A stretch of 11,254 nucleotides of DNA from Saksenaea vasiformis B4078. Lineage: Eukaryota; Mucoromycota; Mucoromycetes; Mucorales; Saksenaeaceae. A program made the position numbers and the translations under genes. The DNA lies in assembly GCA_000697055.1 (NCBI GenBank), contig JNDT01001550.1, positions 1 to 11,254 on the forward strand, given 5' to 3'. Of this stretch, positions 1-6,919 are shown one piece after another; position 1 is the stretch's first letter; each line of letters opens with the position of its first letter. Below the pieces are notes generated by a model. The model was not told the origin of the DNA. It made no database searches and saw only the letters and a list, made by a program, of their open reading frames with translations.

Positions 1-122
1 AGTTCATTTTTTATTGTTTCTATTTTTTTCTTCTTTTCCTTATGCATCTAATCTCTACAATGTGAATTACTTTAGTAATTGTCACATTACAGGACGCAAT
101 GGTAGGTAATTGACTACATGAC

Positions 123-128
123 TTTATT
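123..128 (-). terminator. Poly(A) signal overlapping the transposase stop (copy 1)
   Basis: On the minus strand the stop TAA is directly followed so that TTTTAATAAAG holds both the stop codon and an AATAAA signal. The same overlap is kept in copy 2, so it was probably the family's own 3' processing signal. Functional use is inferred. Confidence 0.5.
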
Positions 129-1146
129 AAAACTTAGTATAGCTGCCTTTCACTTTGTATACTGCTTTGACTCTTCTTGGCATAGAATCAATATATTTTA
201 CAACGAGTTTTGGGTCAATATGATACCATTCCTGTGATACACGTTCCCACAGTTCATCAACATTGCGAGGTGGTATAGAATAATTCCTGCGGATACATTG
301 TTTGAGCAATGCCCACATATGTTTGATTGGATTCAGGTCTGGAGAGTATGACAGCCAATCAAGCACACATACTCTGTTATCACAGAACTACTTTTTAGCA
401 CGTTTGGATGTATGTTTAGGGTCATTATCTTATTGAAAAATAATGTCCCTTTTGTTCATGTTGTAGGCTCACAGTGTCTTGAAGAAATCTTCACTGAGGA
501 TCTTGCAATACAACTCAGCATTCAGGCTACCATCGATCCTCATAATATATCTAATACTACTTGCTGTAAGGCAACTCCACAACATGAGGCTGCTGCCGCC
601 ACCTTTGTATATTGGAACGACATTGTAATCCTGAAGTGCTCTTCCTTTTTTGACCCAGGTCCAGTCTAAACCATCAGATGCAAGGCGAACGACTTTTGTC
701 TCATTACTAAAAACAACGTTACATCATTGTTCTTCTGTCCAATTAAGGTATGTGCATGCAAACAGATAACGTTTGATTTCACATTGAGCAACTTGGAGAG
801 GCAACACTTTGGACTTTGGGCATGCGTTAAATCTACGTTTCTTGAGAAGGTTATGAATGGTCTATACAGAGACAGTTTTTCCTTCATTGGCGAGATGATT
901 GGCGATGTCTGTTGCATTTTGGTATGTCCCATTGCTAATGTGATGCACAATTACTCTGCAATCAGCTTCACTGAATGCTGATGGGCGGCCTGCATGCTTT
1001 TTCTTGGATTGGTTTTTCATTGTTTTCTGGTAATTGTAGACTGTTCCTTTAATTATACCAAGTCGTTCTGCAATTTAACACGTAGAAAGGCCTTGCAAAG
1101 TAAGGGTGAAAATACTGTTTTTAGTTTCTTCTGAATCAGCAATCAT
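127..1146 (-). pseudogene. Degenerate Tc1-family DD34E transposase (copy 1)
   Basis: This is a dead cut-and-paste transposase. Read through its stops it is 339 codons, exactly the length of copy 2 (5896-6915), with no net indel. The order is an N-terminal helix-turn-helix (about residues 5-45), a GRPS linker after a basic KKKH stretch, a second helix-turn-helix (about 70-105), then the catalytic core. Catalytic positions by alignment are 148 (Asn in VFSNE, where Asp is expected), 240 (Asp in DNDPKHTS) and 275 (Lys in PIKHMW, where Glu is expected). Two of three catalytic acids are therefore lost. In-frame stops fall at codons 24, 95, 141, 226, 239 and 253. The C-terminus ends in GSYTKF. The start is the ATG at 1144-1146, equivalent to the copy 2 start. 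Open frames on the opposite strand here are shadows. Confidence 0.93.
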
Positions 1147-1299
1147 TGCAATGGTGAAATGCAGAATCAGTAAAAAGAATAAAAAATAAGCAGAAATAAA
1201 AAAGTCTTATACTTATATTATGAGCTGTGCAACAGAAATGCTAAAAAGGTTAATTGACAGACATGTATATTACTTTATTTTACTTGTCAAAATTGGTGA

Positions 1300-1496
1300 T
1301 TTAAAAAAATAAGCCTTTGTTTACTTATAACTTTAGATATATTGACTGGAATGGCATGTATTATATATTGTCAGAAAGCTGATTAATAGCTCTATCGAAT
1401 TATATAGGTTTCACAAGAGTTTAATCAGGAAAATGCTGCACAATTTAAGTAAATGTCAAAAATTTCAAAATACTTGGGCAATTTTTTGAGTCACTG
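1300..1496 (-). repeat. Long terminal inverted repeat of Tc1-1 (transposase-proximal end)
   Basis: This 197-bp end matches both ends of Tc1-2 (5544-5740 directly as the minus-strand reading, 8041-8237 in the same orientation). It contains the terminal CAGTGACTCAAAAAATTG and an internal GTTTACTT-type word. Its partner end lies beyond position 1. Confidence 0.85.
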
Positions 1497-1498
1497 CA

Positions 1499-1810
1499 GT
1501 TACCTGTATGAGAGGTCATGAAAGGACCTACTAAGTTGATTGTCCAGTAATCACCAGGGAGGTATACATGTATAGGTCATAGAGGATGAAAACTCTTTTT
1601 TTATAATGTTATGTCATTGATACTCTTGGCATCCTTGTACTGTTTTAACAGTGTCTCTATGCATATTACTCCAATTAATTCTATCATTGTGTAGAGCATT
1701 TACCATTGCTTCTGCTCCAAAGTATCCAAAAGAGTATGCTTGTTCTAGTAAGTTCTTTCTTTCATCTTTGGGAGGTATAAACATTTCTTCTATTGTTAAA
1801 TTAGTAATAT
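1499..1810 (-). pseudogene. pol: Gypsy-A integrase, N-terminal part, cut by Tc1-1
   Basis: This segment would encode the integrase that inserts retroelement cDNA into the chromosome. The zinc-binding H2C2 domain is recognisable as SFGYFGAEAM, then INWSNMH, then GCQEYQ. Compared with the family pattern, a His has become Tyr and the second Cys of the C-x2-C pair has become Tyr (CQEY). A frameshift follows. The start of the catalytic core then reads GDYWTINLVGPF, where the first catalytic Asp (usually D before the L/I-VGP motif) is Asn. Sequence similarity stops at SHTG, directly at the end of Tc1-1 at 1496. The remaining catalytic residues are not in the window. Confidence 0.82.
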
Positions 1811-2460
1811 TTCAGTTGATAAGGATGCAAGGACCATTTTGCTCTGTGTCTTCATTATTTCCTTCCAGTTCTTTTGCTAGAGGAAAAAGACAAGACAACT
1901 GGTCAGGCAAAATATTGTCCAATCTTGAAATATAGATGACCTTAAAATCATGTGAGAGAACTGTTTCTGTATGTATAGATATGTGAGTGATTTGTAGTCA
2001 GTATATAAGGTAAACTTGTTGCTTCATAAGTATTTGTAAAATTTTGTTAGAGCATATGCAATAGCAAGTAATTTATGCTTTGTTGTGGAGTAATTTCTTT
2101 TACTCTTAGAAAGAACATGTATCATGAAAGCAATGTGTCATGTCTCATTATTGATGACCTGATATAATACTGTACCAATGCCTGCATTAGAGGCATCTGT
2201 AGCAACCATGAAGAGATGGTACATGTTTAAATATTGGAGGATGGATGCTTGCAATAGCACTTCCTTAAGATTGTTAAAGCATGTAGTATGCTGTTTAGTC
2301 TACTGTATGCTGAGAGAGTCAGCGTTATACAACTGGTTGAGTAGTTGAGATATATTGAGGTTGGTAACAGACTGAAGGTACTGTGAGACTCAACTTTATT
2401 CTTGTTGATAAGAACAACCCTTTTCAATATTATAATAAAAACTTTTATCACTGAGATTAA
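1811..2460 (-). pseudogene. pol: Gypsy-A RNase H domain
   Basis: This RNase H would degrade the RNA of the RNA-DNA hybrid in reverse transcription. On the minus strand VATDASNAGIGTVLYQ (around 2160-2205) is the typical start of the gypsy RNase H domain, with its catalytic Asp kept. It is followed by NYSTTKHKLLAI, which has the conserved Glu position changed to Lys, then LYTDYKSLTYL (about 1980-2010; family members usually have TDHK), and LPDQLSCLFP at the end. It is not in the RT frame, so at least one frameshift lies at about 2400-2460. Stops interrupt the domain after NNET and after FYKYL. Function is lost. Confidence 0.85.
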
Positions 2461-3306
2461 ACTAATAAACGTTACATTATTCCTTAGAAATGTCAAATAT
2501 GACAGTGGTGCAGTGAGCATTGAGACATTGGAAATGTATTCCTAAAAGTAGTTGATGATGCTGAGAAAGCATTGAATATCCTTACCCACCTGGGATATTG
2601 GCCATTCTTGGAGATTGCTGACTTTGCACATGTCAAGTGAGATTCTTTTCTTGGATATACAGAATCTGAGGAGATATATTGACTTTTGCATGAAGTAGCA
2701 TTTTTTGGAGTTGAGTATGAGATTGACCTCTGTGAGTTTAGAGATAGCCATATGAACATAGTTAGTGTATTCTGCCAGATCTTTAGAAAATATTACAATG
2801 TCATCCATGAAAGTAGTGACAAATAGCATGTCTTTGAAAATGATATGCATGATGCATTAGAATTTGGATGAGATGGGCTTCAAATCAAATGGACAACCTC
2901 AGAACATATATTGACAACCATCTGGCATTGTGAATGTAGTTTTGGACCTGTCTGGTTTGTATATCTCAAATTGATGAAATGCACTTTTTAAATCAAGTAT
3001 AATAAAGATTGCTGCATTTCATAATGTGTGAAAGATATCTCATATGAAAGGTAGAGAATATCTGTCATTCTTTAACAATTTGTTGATATGCCTAGGATCC
3101 AGACAAGGATGGTAATCAGTGTATTTACTAAATATATCTTTTTTTAGTACCAGCATCAATGGACTATTCCATTCCAAATTGGCTTGCACTTCTTCAATTG
3201 TACCATCCTTTAACCATGTTTCTACAGTTTCTCTTATTTTTTCTCAATGTATCTCAGGTAGAGAGTATTGACATCTCCATGATGTAACTCCTTCCAGAGT
3301 GTCAAT
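2461..3306 (-). pseudogene. pol: Gypsy-A reverse transcriptase
   Basis: This is the polymerase domain. In one frame on the minus strand it reads RCQYSLPEIH, EWNSPLMLVLKK, DYHPCLDPRHINKLL, AAIFIILDLKSAFHQF (with the first catalytic Asp, in LDLKSAF), TTFTMPDG, and the active-site FMDDIVIFSK at about 2780-2811. The two Asp residues (2800-2805) are intact. Downstream come LNSKKCYF, FCISKKRISLD and FLSIINYF, all standard gypsy RT-connection landmarks. Defects: stops before EKIRET, after LPFI, after FHTL, after CQYMF and after SSKF, and Asp in place of Gly in GCPFDLKPI. No net frameshift is present between about 3290 and 2540. Its identity is very sure. Confidence 0.94.
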
Positions 3307-3571
3307 GGAGGATGGTCGTGTCTCATCGGAATGTCCAAAAGTTTAGTAAATGCTGCGTGTTTGCACATCACACATCATCTCTTTCAAATGACCCCTTCTA
3401 AATAAAATGAGTGCGTCCTCTTTAGAAGCGTTTATGCTATTGTACAGCAGTGATCATTTCAATCGATCATATTTCTTCGAACATCAGTGGCCACTCAAAC
3501 GTTGCATATTTATTCATCATCTTTTGATTCAGAAAACGATCTCATATCTACAAACCTTCAGGACATCCGCC
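3307..3571 (-). repeat. Gypsy pol protease-RT linker, copy A of a 265-bp repeat
   Basis: This part of Gypsy-A pol joins the protease to RT. It aligns end to end with 9570-9834 without a gap. The RT frame runs into it (NASKEDALILFRRGH, then SSIDTLEG before the RT start), while the protease frame enters from the other side, so a frameshift lies inside. The 16 mismatches to copy B are all transitions. Confidence 0.9.
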
Positions 3572-4132
3572 AATATGGATGATTGATTCAGGTACCATGA
3601 AAAACGACATTTTAGAGATACTTTCATTGGCCTCTATGGTAGGCTGAATGGCAGTCATAAAATCTGTCCACTCTGTAGATGTTTTCACAGGAGAATTATT
3701 TTGCTCAGGTGTGTCATCTGGTACATCTATGTTCTTCTGTTCCCATGACATGTCATTTCAAGAAGTTGTGAGGCCTGTCAGTACAATTTCCAACTTTAGC
3801 ATTAGATCAGTACTAATGCTAATCTTTGTATCCAATGCTAGATCCATTATGATAAAGTTATGCTATATGTATTTATCTCTATAAATGATCTCTATGCCTT
3901 TTACTATATTGAGGTTTGATATAGTACAGTTTTTGAATGCTAACTAGATATTTTGCTGATCTTTAGTGATTGACTTATTTATTTTTGAACAAAGGTTCAG
4001 TCTATCTACTGATGATAGTTTTATGTATGATGTGTTGGCTCCAGTGTCTATGAGTGCAAGTTTATGCTCATTTTGAATAAGGATAGGTATATAGAATGCA
4101 TCAGTGAGATTGTATATATGATTTGCATTAAG
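3572..4132 (-). pseudogene. pol: Gypsy-A aspartic protease
   Basis: This retropepsin would process the Gag-Pol polyprotein. On the minus strand the frame shows ILIQNEHKLALIDTGANTSY, with the catalytic Asp-Thr-Gly at 4048-4040 and the usual hydrophobic run before it. A later IIMDLALDTKISI is the typical second conserved region, ahead of the flap-proximal leucine-rich end (DLMLKLEIVLTGL). Stops occur in the middle (NI then LAF; KYI then HNF; TTS then NDM). The frame continues through an acidic linker (VPDDTPEQNNS) to MVPESIIHI, where the 265-bp linker repeat begins. It is in the same frame as the zinc knuckle upstream, separated by one TAA at 4133-4135. Confidence 0.88.
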
Positions 4133-4391
4133 TTACTTACCTTTCATTTGCAAGTCCAATTTATCTATATCAATATCTTTTAGATCTTGATCTATAGATT
4201 GGACTAGGATTCTTGTAGATTGATTGACTAGGAAGTTTTTTGCATTCTCTTCTTTCTTGAGTCTATGCTTATATATATAAAACTCATTGCATTTATGACC
4301 AGAGAAATATGGCACTTTTTTACAATGTCTACAGAGGTTAGATTATCCTGTAGACTTTTTATTCAGCGTGTTGTTGCCATTGTTACACTGT
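4133..4391 (-). pseudogene. gag: Gypsy-A Gag C-terminal zinc knuckle segment
   Basis: The minus strand reads CRHCKKVPYFSGHKCNEFY, with zinc ligands Cys (4333-4331), Cys (4324-4322), His (4297-4295) and Cys (4291-4289). The spacing is C-x2-C-x8-H-x-C, longer between the second Cys and the His than the retroviral CCHC knuckle, and preceded by a stop (STG then SNL). A charged, Lys/Asp-rich stretch follows and runs in frame to the protease. The role would be RNA packaging in the Gag particle. The segment is separated from the rest of gag by the A-tailed insert at 4392-5437. Confidence 0.75.
4381..4391. repeat. Left copy of the target-site duplication of the A-tailed insert
   Basis: TGTTACACTGT here matches TGTTTACACTGT at 5438-5449 apart from one missing T. 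It lies directly left of the insert. When the 12-base form is taken as the original, gag on the two sides falls into one frame. Confidence 0.65.
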
Positions 4392-4754
4392 ATTTTTGAC
4401 TTGTCAATATAACTAGAGATATTTCCAGGTAGTATCTAAGTGTAAATTTGATGACAGAGATAGCTAGTAAAATATAGAAAAAGATAGCTTCAGTAGATAA
4501 AAAGAGTTCAGTTTGTGTGAGCACTGGGTGTGAATTTGAGTCAAACACCAAGACTTAGATAAGCAGTAAAGCTTAAAGAAAAGAAAAGAAAAAATAAAAT
4601 AGAGTAACTGTTGCCTGGATTGACAATATATAAAGAGATCTTTGTTCTCATATTGATTCTATCAATTAGAGATATATGGAGATGAAATAGAGATATTTCT
4701 TGGGTGATCAGTAAGTTGGATCAGAAGAAATATAGGATTTCAGTAAAGAGAAGA

Positions 4755-4790
4755 GAAAATGTAAAAGAAAATGTAAAAGAAAATGTAAAA
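4755..4790. repeat. Three exact copies of a 12-bp unit
   Basis: The unit GAAAATGTAAAA occurs three times in tandem without change (4755-4766, 4767-4778, 4779-4790) inside the A-tailed insert. On the minus strand it gives a pyrimidine-rich tract. No function is evident. Confidence 0.9.
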
Positions 4791-4998
4791 AAAAATAAAA
4801 AGAGATGGTAGAATCAGCATCACTTGTAAATCAATTGGATAAAAAAAATAGAGAAAAAGAAAAAGAAAAAATCAGCAGATTTTGGTTAATGGTAGTTTCT
4901 TGAGAATAATCAATGAAGGCAGAGCAATAAAAGGCAGCTTGTAGATAACCTTTAGAAATGACCTTTAGAGATGGCTAGAGTAGATCAAGAGAAAATTG

Positions 4999-5049
4999 TG
5001 TTCTGATAACCTGATATTTTATTCATTAAAATGAGGAGATATTTATACA
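4999..5049 (-). promoter_or_regulatory. LTR-end-like cluster: TATA, poly(A) signal, primer-site-like motif
   Basis: On the minus strand TGTATAAATA (5049-5040) is followed by AATAAA (about 5022-5017), a CA dinucleotide at 5013-5012, and GGTTATCAGAACAC (5011-4998). The last motif resembles the TGGTATCAGAGC-type primer-binding sites complementary to initiator Met-tRNA. The TATA to LTR-end distance is only about 35 bases and no matching LTR start is evident, so this is a weak candidate. Confidence 0.25.
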
Positions 5050-5116
5050 AAATAGATCGATACAAGAAAGGAAATAAAAGTTGAGGGGAGATAAGAAAAC
5101 TAAATACTTGATGTTC

Positions 5117-5216
5117 AGTAAACTTGAGTTGCTTTGATTTTAGTAAACTTGAGGTACTTCGTTTTCAATTTACTCATGTTGCTTCATTTTTTATTTATCT
5201 GGGTTGCTATGGAGAC
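5117..5216. repeat. Imperfect 25-bp tandem repeat, four units
   Basis: Units begin at 5117, 5142, 5167 and 5192. The first two share AGTAAACTTGAG and differ mostly towards the 3' part. The third and fourth are more divergent but keep the GTTGCTtc core. The 25-bp period is not a multiple of three, which fits non-coding DNA. It sits in the A-tailed insert. Confidence 0.75.
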
Positions 5217-5437
5217 TCTTCTTTTATGATAGTTGAGAGCATGTAATCAGCTATCTTTAATTTGTATGGTGGCAGTTCTTTTTTATGTATTTTTTTTATG
5301 ATTTCTTTTATGCACGTCATGCTTTTTTTTTCTTTTCTGTCATTCCTATTTTTATTTCTCCTCTTGCTAATATATATATTAATATTGATAAAAAAAATAA
5401 TAAAAAGATAAAATAAGAAAAATAAAAAAATAATAGA

Positions 5438-5449
5438 TGTTTACACTGT
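5438..5449. repeat. Right copy of the target-site duplication of the A-tailed insert
   Basis: TGTTTACACTGT lies directly right of the A-rich tail and pairs with 4381-4391. This 12-base copy keeps the gag frame and is probably the ancestral form. Confidence 0.65.
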
Positions 5450-5543
5450 GTTTCACGCCCATCTCTTCTTGTATGAGCTCTTTGAGGGCATGGCATTCGT
5501 TGCACCTATGACTACCATGAGAGTAAATAAGATACTGTACATA
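5450..5543 (-). pseudogene. gag: Gypsy-A Gag segment between the two insertions
   Basis: The minus strand reads YSHGSHRCNECHALKELIQE, a Cys/His-rich motif followed by a helical stretch, as found near the C-terminus of many fungal gypsy Gag proteins. The segment is only about 31 codons because Tc1-2 cuts it on the right (TA at 5542-5543) and the A-tailed insert on the left. Passing over Tc1-2 and keeping one TA, the frame continues directly from the gag segment at 8240 (residues AKKSK) through YVQYLI to this motif with no stop. Confidence 0.8.
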
Positions 5544-5740
5544 CAGTGACTCAAAAAATTGCCCAAGTATTTCAAAATTTTTGACGTTTACTTAAATTGC
5601 ACAATATTTTTCTGATTACATTCTTGTAAGACTTATATCATTCAATAGAGCTATTAATCAGCTTTCTGGCAATATAGAATACATGCTGTCTCAATCATTA
5701 TATTCAAAGTTATAAGTAAACAAAGGTCTATTTTTTTTAA
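5544..5740 (+). repeat. Left terminal inverted repeat of Tc1-2 (197 bp)
   Basis: It matches the reverse complement of 8041-8237 at equal length with only substitutions recognised by eye. It starts CAGTGACTC. Inside it GTTTACTT (5586-5593) and AAGTAAAC (5714-5721) are inverted to each other and could mark two transposase contact sites; that use is a guess. A 197-bp repeat is long for Tc1 itself but within the range of Tc3-like and IR/DR-type elements. Confidence 0.9.
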
Positions 5741-5895
5741 ATCACCAATTTTGACAAGTAAAATAAAGTAATATACATACTTTTCAATTAACGTTTTCAG
5801 CATTTCTGTTGTACAGTTCATAGTATAAATAAAAGAACTTTTTTATTTTTGCTTATTTTTTAATCTTTTTACTGATTCTGCATTTTGCCATTGCA

Positions 5896-6915
5896 ATGAT
5901 CACCATTTCAGAAGAAACTAAAAACAGTATTTCTGCCTTTATCTTGCAAGGTCTTTCCATGTGTAAAATCGCAGAATGACTTAATATAAGTAAAGGAACA
6001 GTCTATAATTACCAGAAAGCAATGAAAAACCAACCTGAGACAAAGCATGCAGGCTATCTATCAGCATTCAGTGAAGCTGATTGCAGAGTAATTGCATGCT
6101 ACATTAGCATTGGAGCATACTGAAATGTAACAGATGTTGCCAATCATCTCGCCAATGAAGGGAAAACTGTCTCTGTACAAACCATTCATAACTTTCTCAA
6201 GAAGCATAGATTTAGTATACACCCAAAGCCCAAAGCATTGCCCCTTCAAGTTGCTCAGTGTAAAATCAAACATTACCTTTTTGCATGCACATACCTTAAT
6301 TAGATGGAAGAACAATGACATAACATTGTTTTTAGTAATGAGACAAAGGTCATTCGCCTTGGATCTGATGGTTTAGACTGGACCTGGGTCAAAAAAGGAT
6401 GAGCTCTTCAGGATTACAACATTGTTCCAGTTTATAAAGGTGGTAGTGGCATCCTCATGTTGTGGAGTTGCATTACAGCAAGTGGTATTGGATATATTGC
6501 AAGGATCGATAGTAATCTAGATGCAGAGTCATATTGCAAGATCCTTCAAAAAGATTTCCTCAAGACACTGTGAGCCTACAACATGAACAAGAAGGACATT
6601 GTTTTTCAACAAGACAACGATCTGAAACATACCTCCAAACGTGCTAAAAAATGGTTCAGTGATAACAGAGTATGTGTGCTTGATTGACCATCATACTCTC
6701 CAGACCTGAATCTAATTGAACATATGTGGGCATTGCTCAAACAATGTATCTGCAAGAATTATTCTATATCAGTATGCAATGTTGATGAGCTGTGGGAACG
6801 TGTGTCATGGGAATGGTATCATATTGATCCAAAACTCATTGTAAAGTATATCGATTCTATGCCAAGAAGAGTCAAAACAGTATACAAAGCAAAAGGCAGC
6901 TATACTAAGTTTTAA
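5896..6915 (+). pseudogene. Degenerate Tc1-family DD34E transposase (copy 2)
   Basis: This is a dead cut-and-paste transposase of 339 codons when read through its stops, in one frame throughout. The N-terminal helix-turn-helix (about residues 5-45) includes GLSMCKIAE and ISKGTVYNYQ. A second one follows at about 70-105 (DVANHLANEGKTVSVQTIHN). The core has Asn148 in VFSNE (Asp expected), Asp240 in QQDNDLKHTS and Glu275 in LIEHMW. Asp240 and Glu275 are separated by 34 residues, the DD34E spacing of Tc1. In-frame stops are at codons 28, 76, 136, 141, 169, 226 and 264; 141 and 226 are shared with copy 1, as is Asn148. The ATG at 5896 is conserved in copy 1. Opposite-strand open frames here are shadows. 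Confidence 0.94.
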
Positions 6916-6919
6916 TAAA
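6914..6919 (+). terminator. Poly(A) signal overlapping the transposase stop (copy 2)
   Basis: The stop TAA (6913-6915) overlaps AATAAA (6914-6919). Copy 1 has the same arrangement at 123-128, which supports a real family feature. Its use is inferred. Confidence 0.5.

Larger units (their letters stand above)
1..1496 (-). mobile_element. Tc1/mariner element Tc1-1, truncated by the window edge
   Basis: This is the transposase-bearing part of a Tc1-family DNA transposon inserted into the integrase region of Gypsy-A. Its outer end is at 1496, where the minus strand starts CAGTGACTCAAAAAATTG, a CAGT-type Tc1 terminus. The bases just outside (1497-1498) are CA instead of the expected TA, one transition away. 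The arm from 1496 down to the transposase start is 350 bp, against 352 bp in the full copy Tc1-2. Positions 1-126 are the downstream arm and match 6916 to about 7036 of Tc1-2 in the other orientation; the second terminus lies outside the window. The element is inactive, because its transposase carries six in-frame stops. Confidence 0.93.
4392..5437 (+). mobile_element. 1,046-bp A-tailed insert within Gypsy-A gag, origin unknown
   Basis: This stretch has no credible coding frame. Its borders are set by an 11/12-bp direct repeat on each side and by the gag frame, which passes from the right flank (residues HSV) to the left flank (NNGNNTLNKK) once the insert and one repeat are removed. The plus-strand right end is A-rich for about 50 bases (5389-5437). 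Long target duplication plus A-rich 3' end resembles target-primed retroposition by a LINE-type machinery, so this could be a SINE-like element or a retrocopy. Against that, an LTR-like arrangement is visible on the minus strand at about 5000-5050 (TATAAATA, AATAAA, a CA end, then GGTTATCAGAAC, which resembles a retroelement primer-binding site). Two short tandem repeats lie inside. I cannot name the family. Confidence 0.6.

Noticed and set aside
412..669. An 85-codon plus-strand open frame.
   Set aside because: It is antisense to the transposase catalytic core of copy 1, which is clearly recognisable on the minus strand.
666..981. Open frames of 84-94 codons inside Tc1-1, on the plus strand (727-981) and in a shifted minus frame (666-950), and similar ones in Tc1-2 (6061-6321 minus, 6134-6376 plus).
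   Set aside because: They overlap the transposase reading frame and are alike in both copies only because the underlying DNA is homologous. The 727-981 and 6061-6321 frames are antisense shadows.
2493..2759. An 88-codon minus-strand open frame overlapping the RT.
   Set aside because: It is a shifted frame of the RT region, where the true frame shows FMDDIVIFSK and the following landmarks.
4363..4551. A 62-codon minus-strand open frame ending in MATTR as a possible start of a gag protein.
   Set aside because: It crosses the target duplication into a different frame from the zinc knuckle and stops at once; the insertion model explains the sequence better.
4540..4562. A B-box-like word (GTTTGACTC on the minus strand) that could mark a tRNA-derived SINE head.
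   Set aside because: It does not form a T-arm stem with its neighbours and no matching A box is visible at the right distance.
5317..5505. A 62-codon minus-strand open frame across the border of the A-tailed insert.
   Set aside because: Half of it translates the A/T-rich tail, and the other half is out of frame with the gag motif there.
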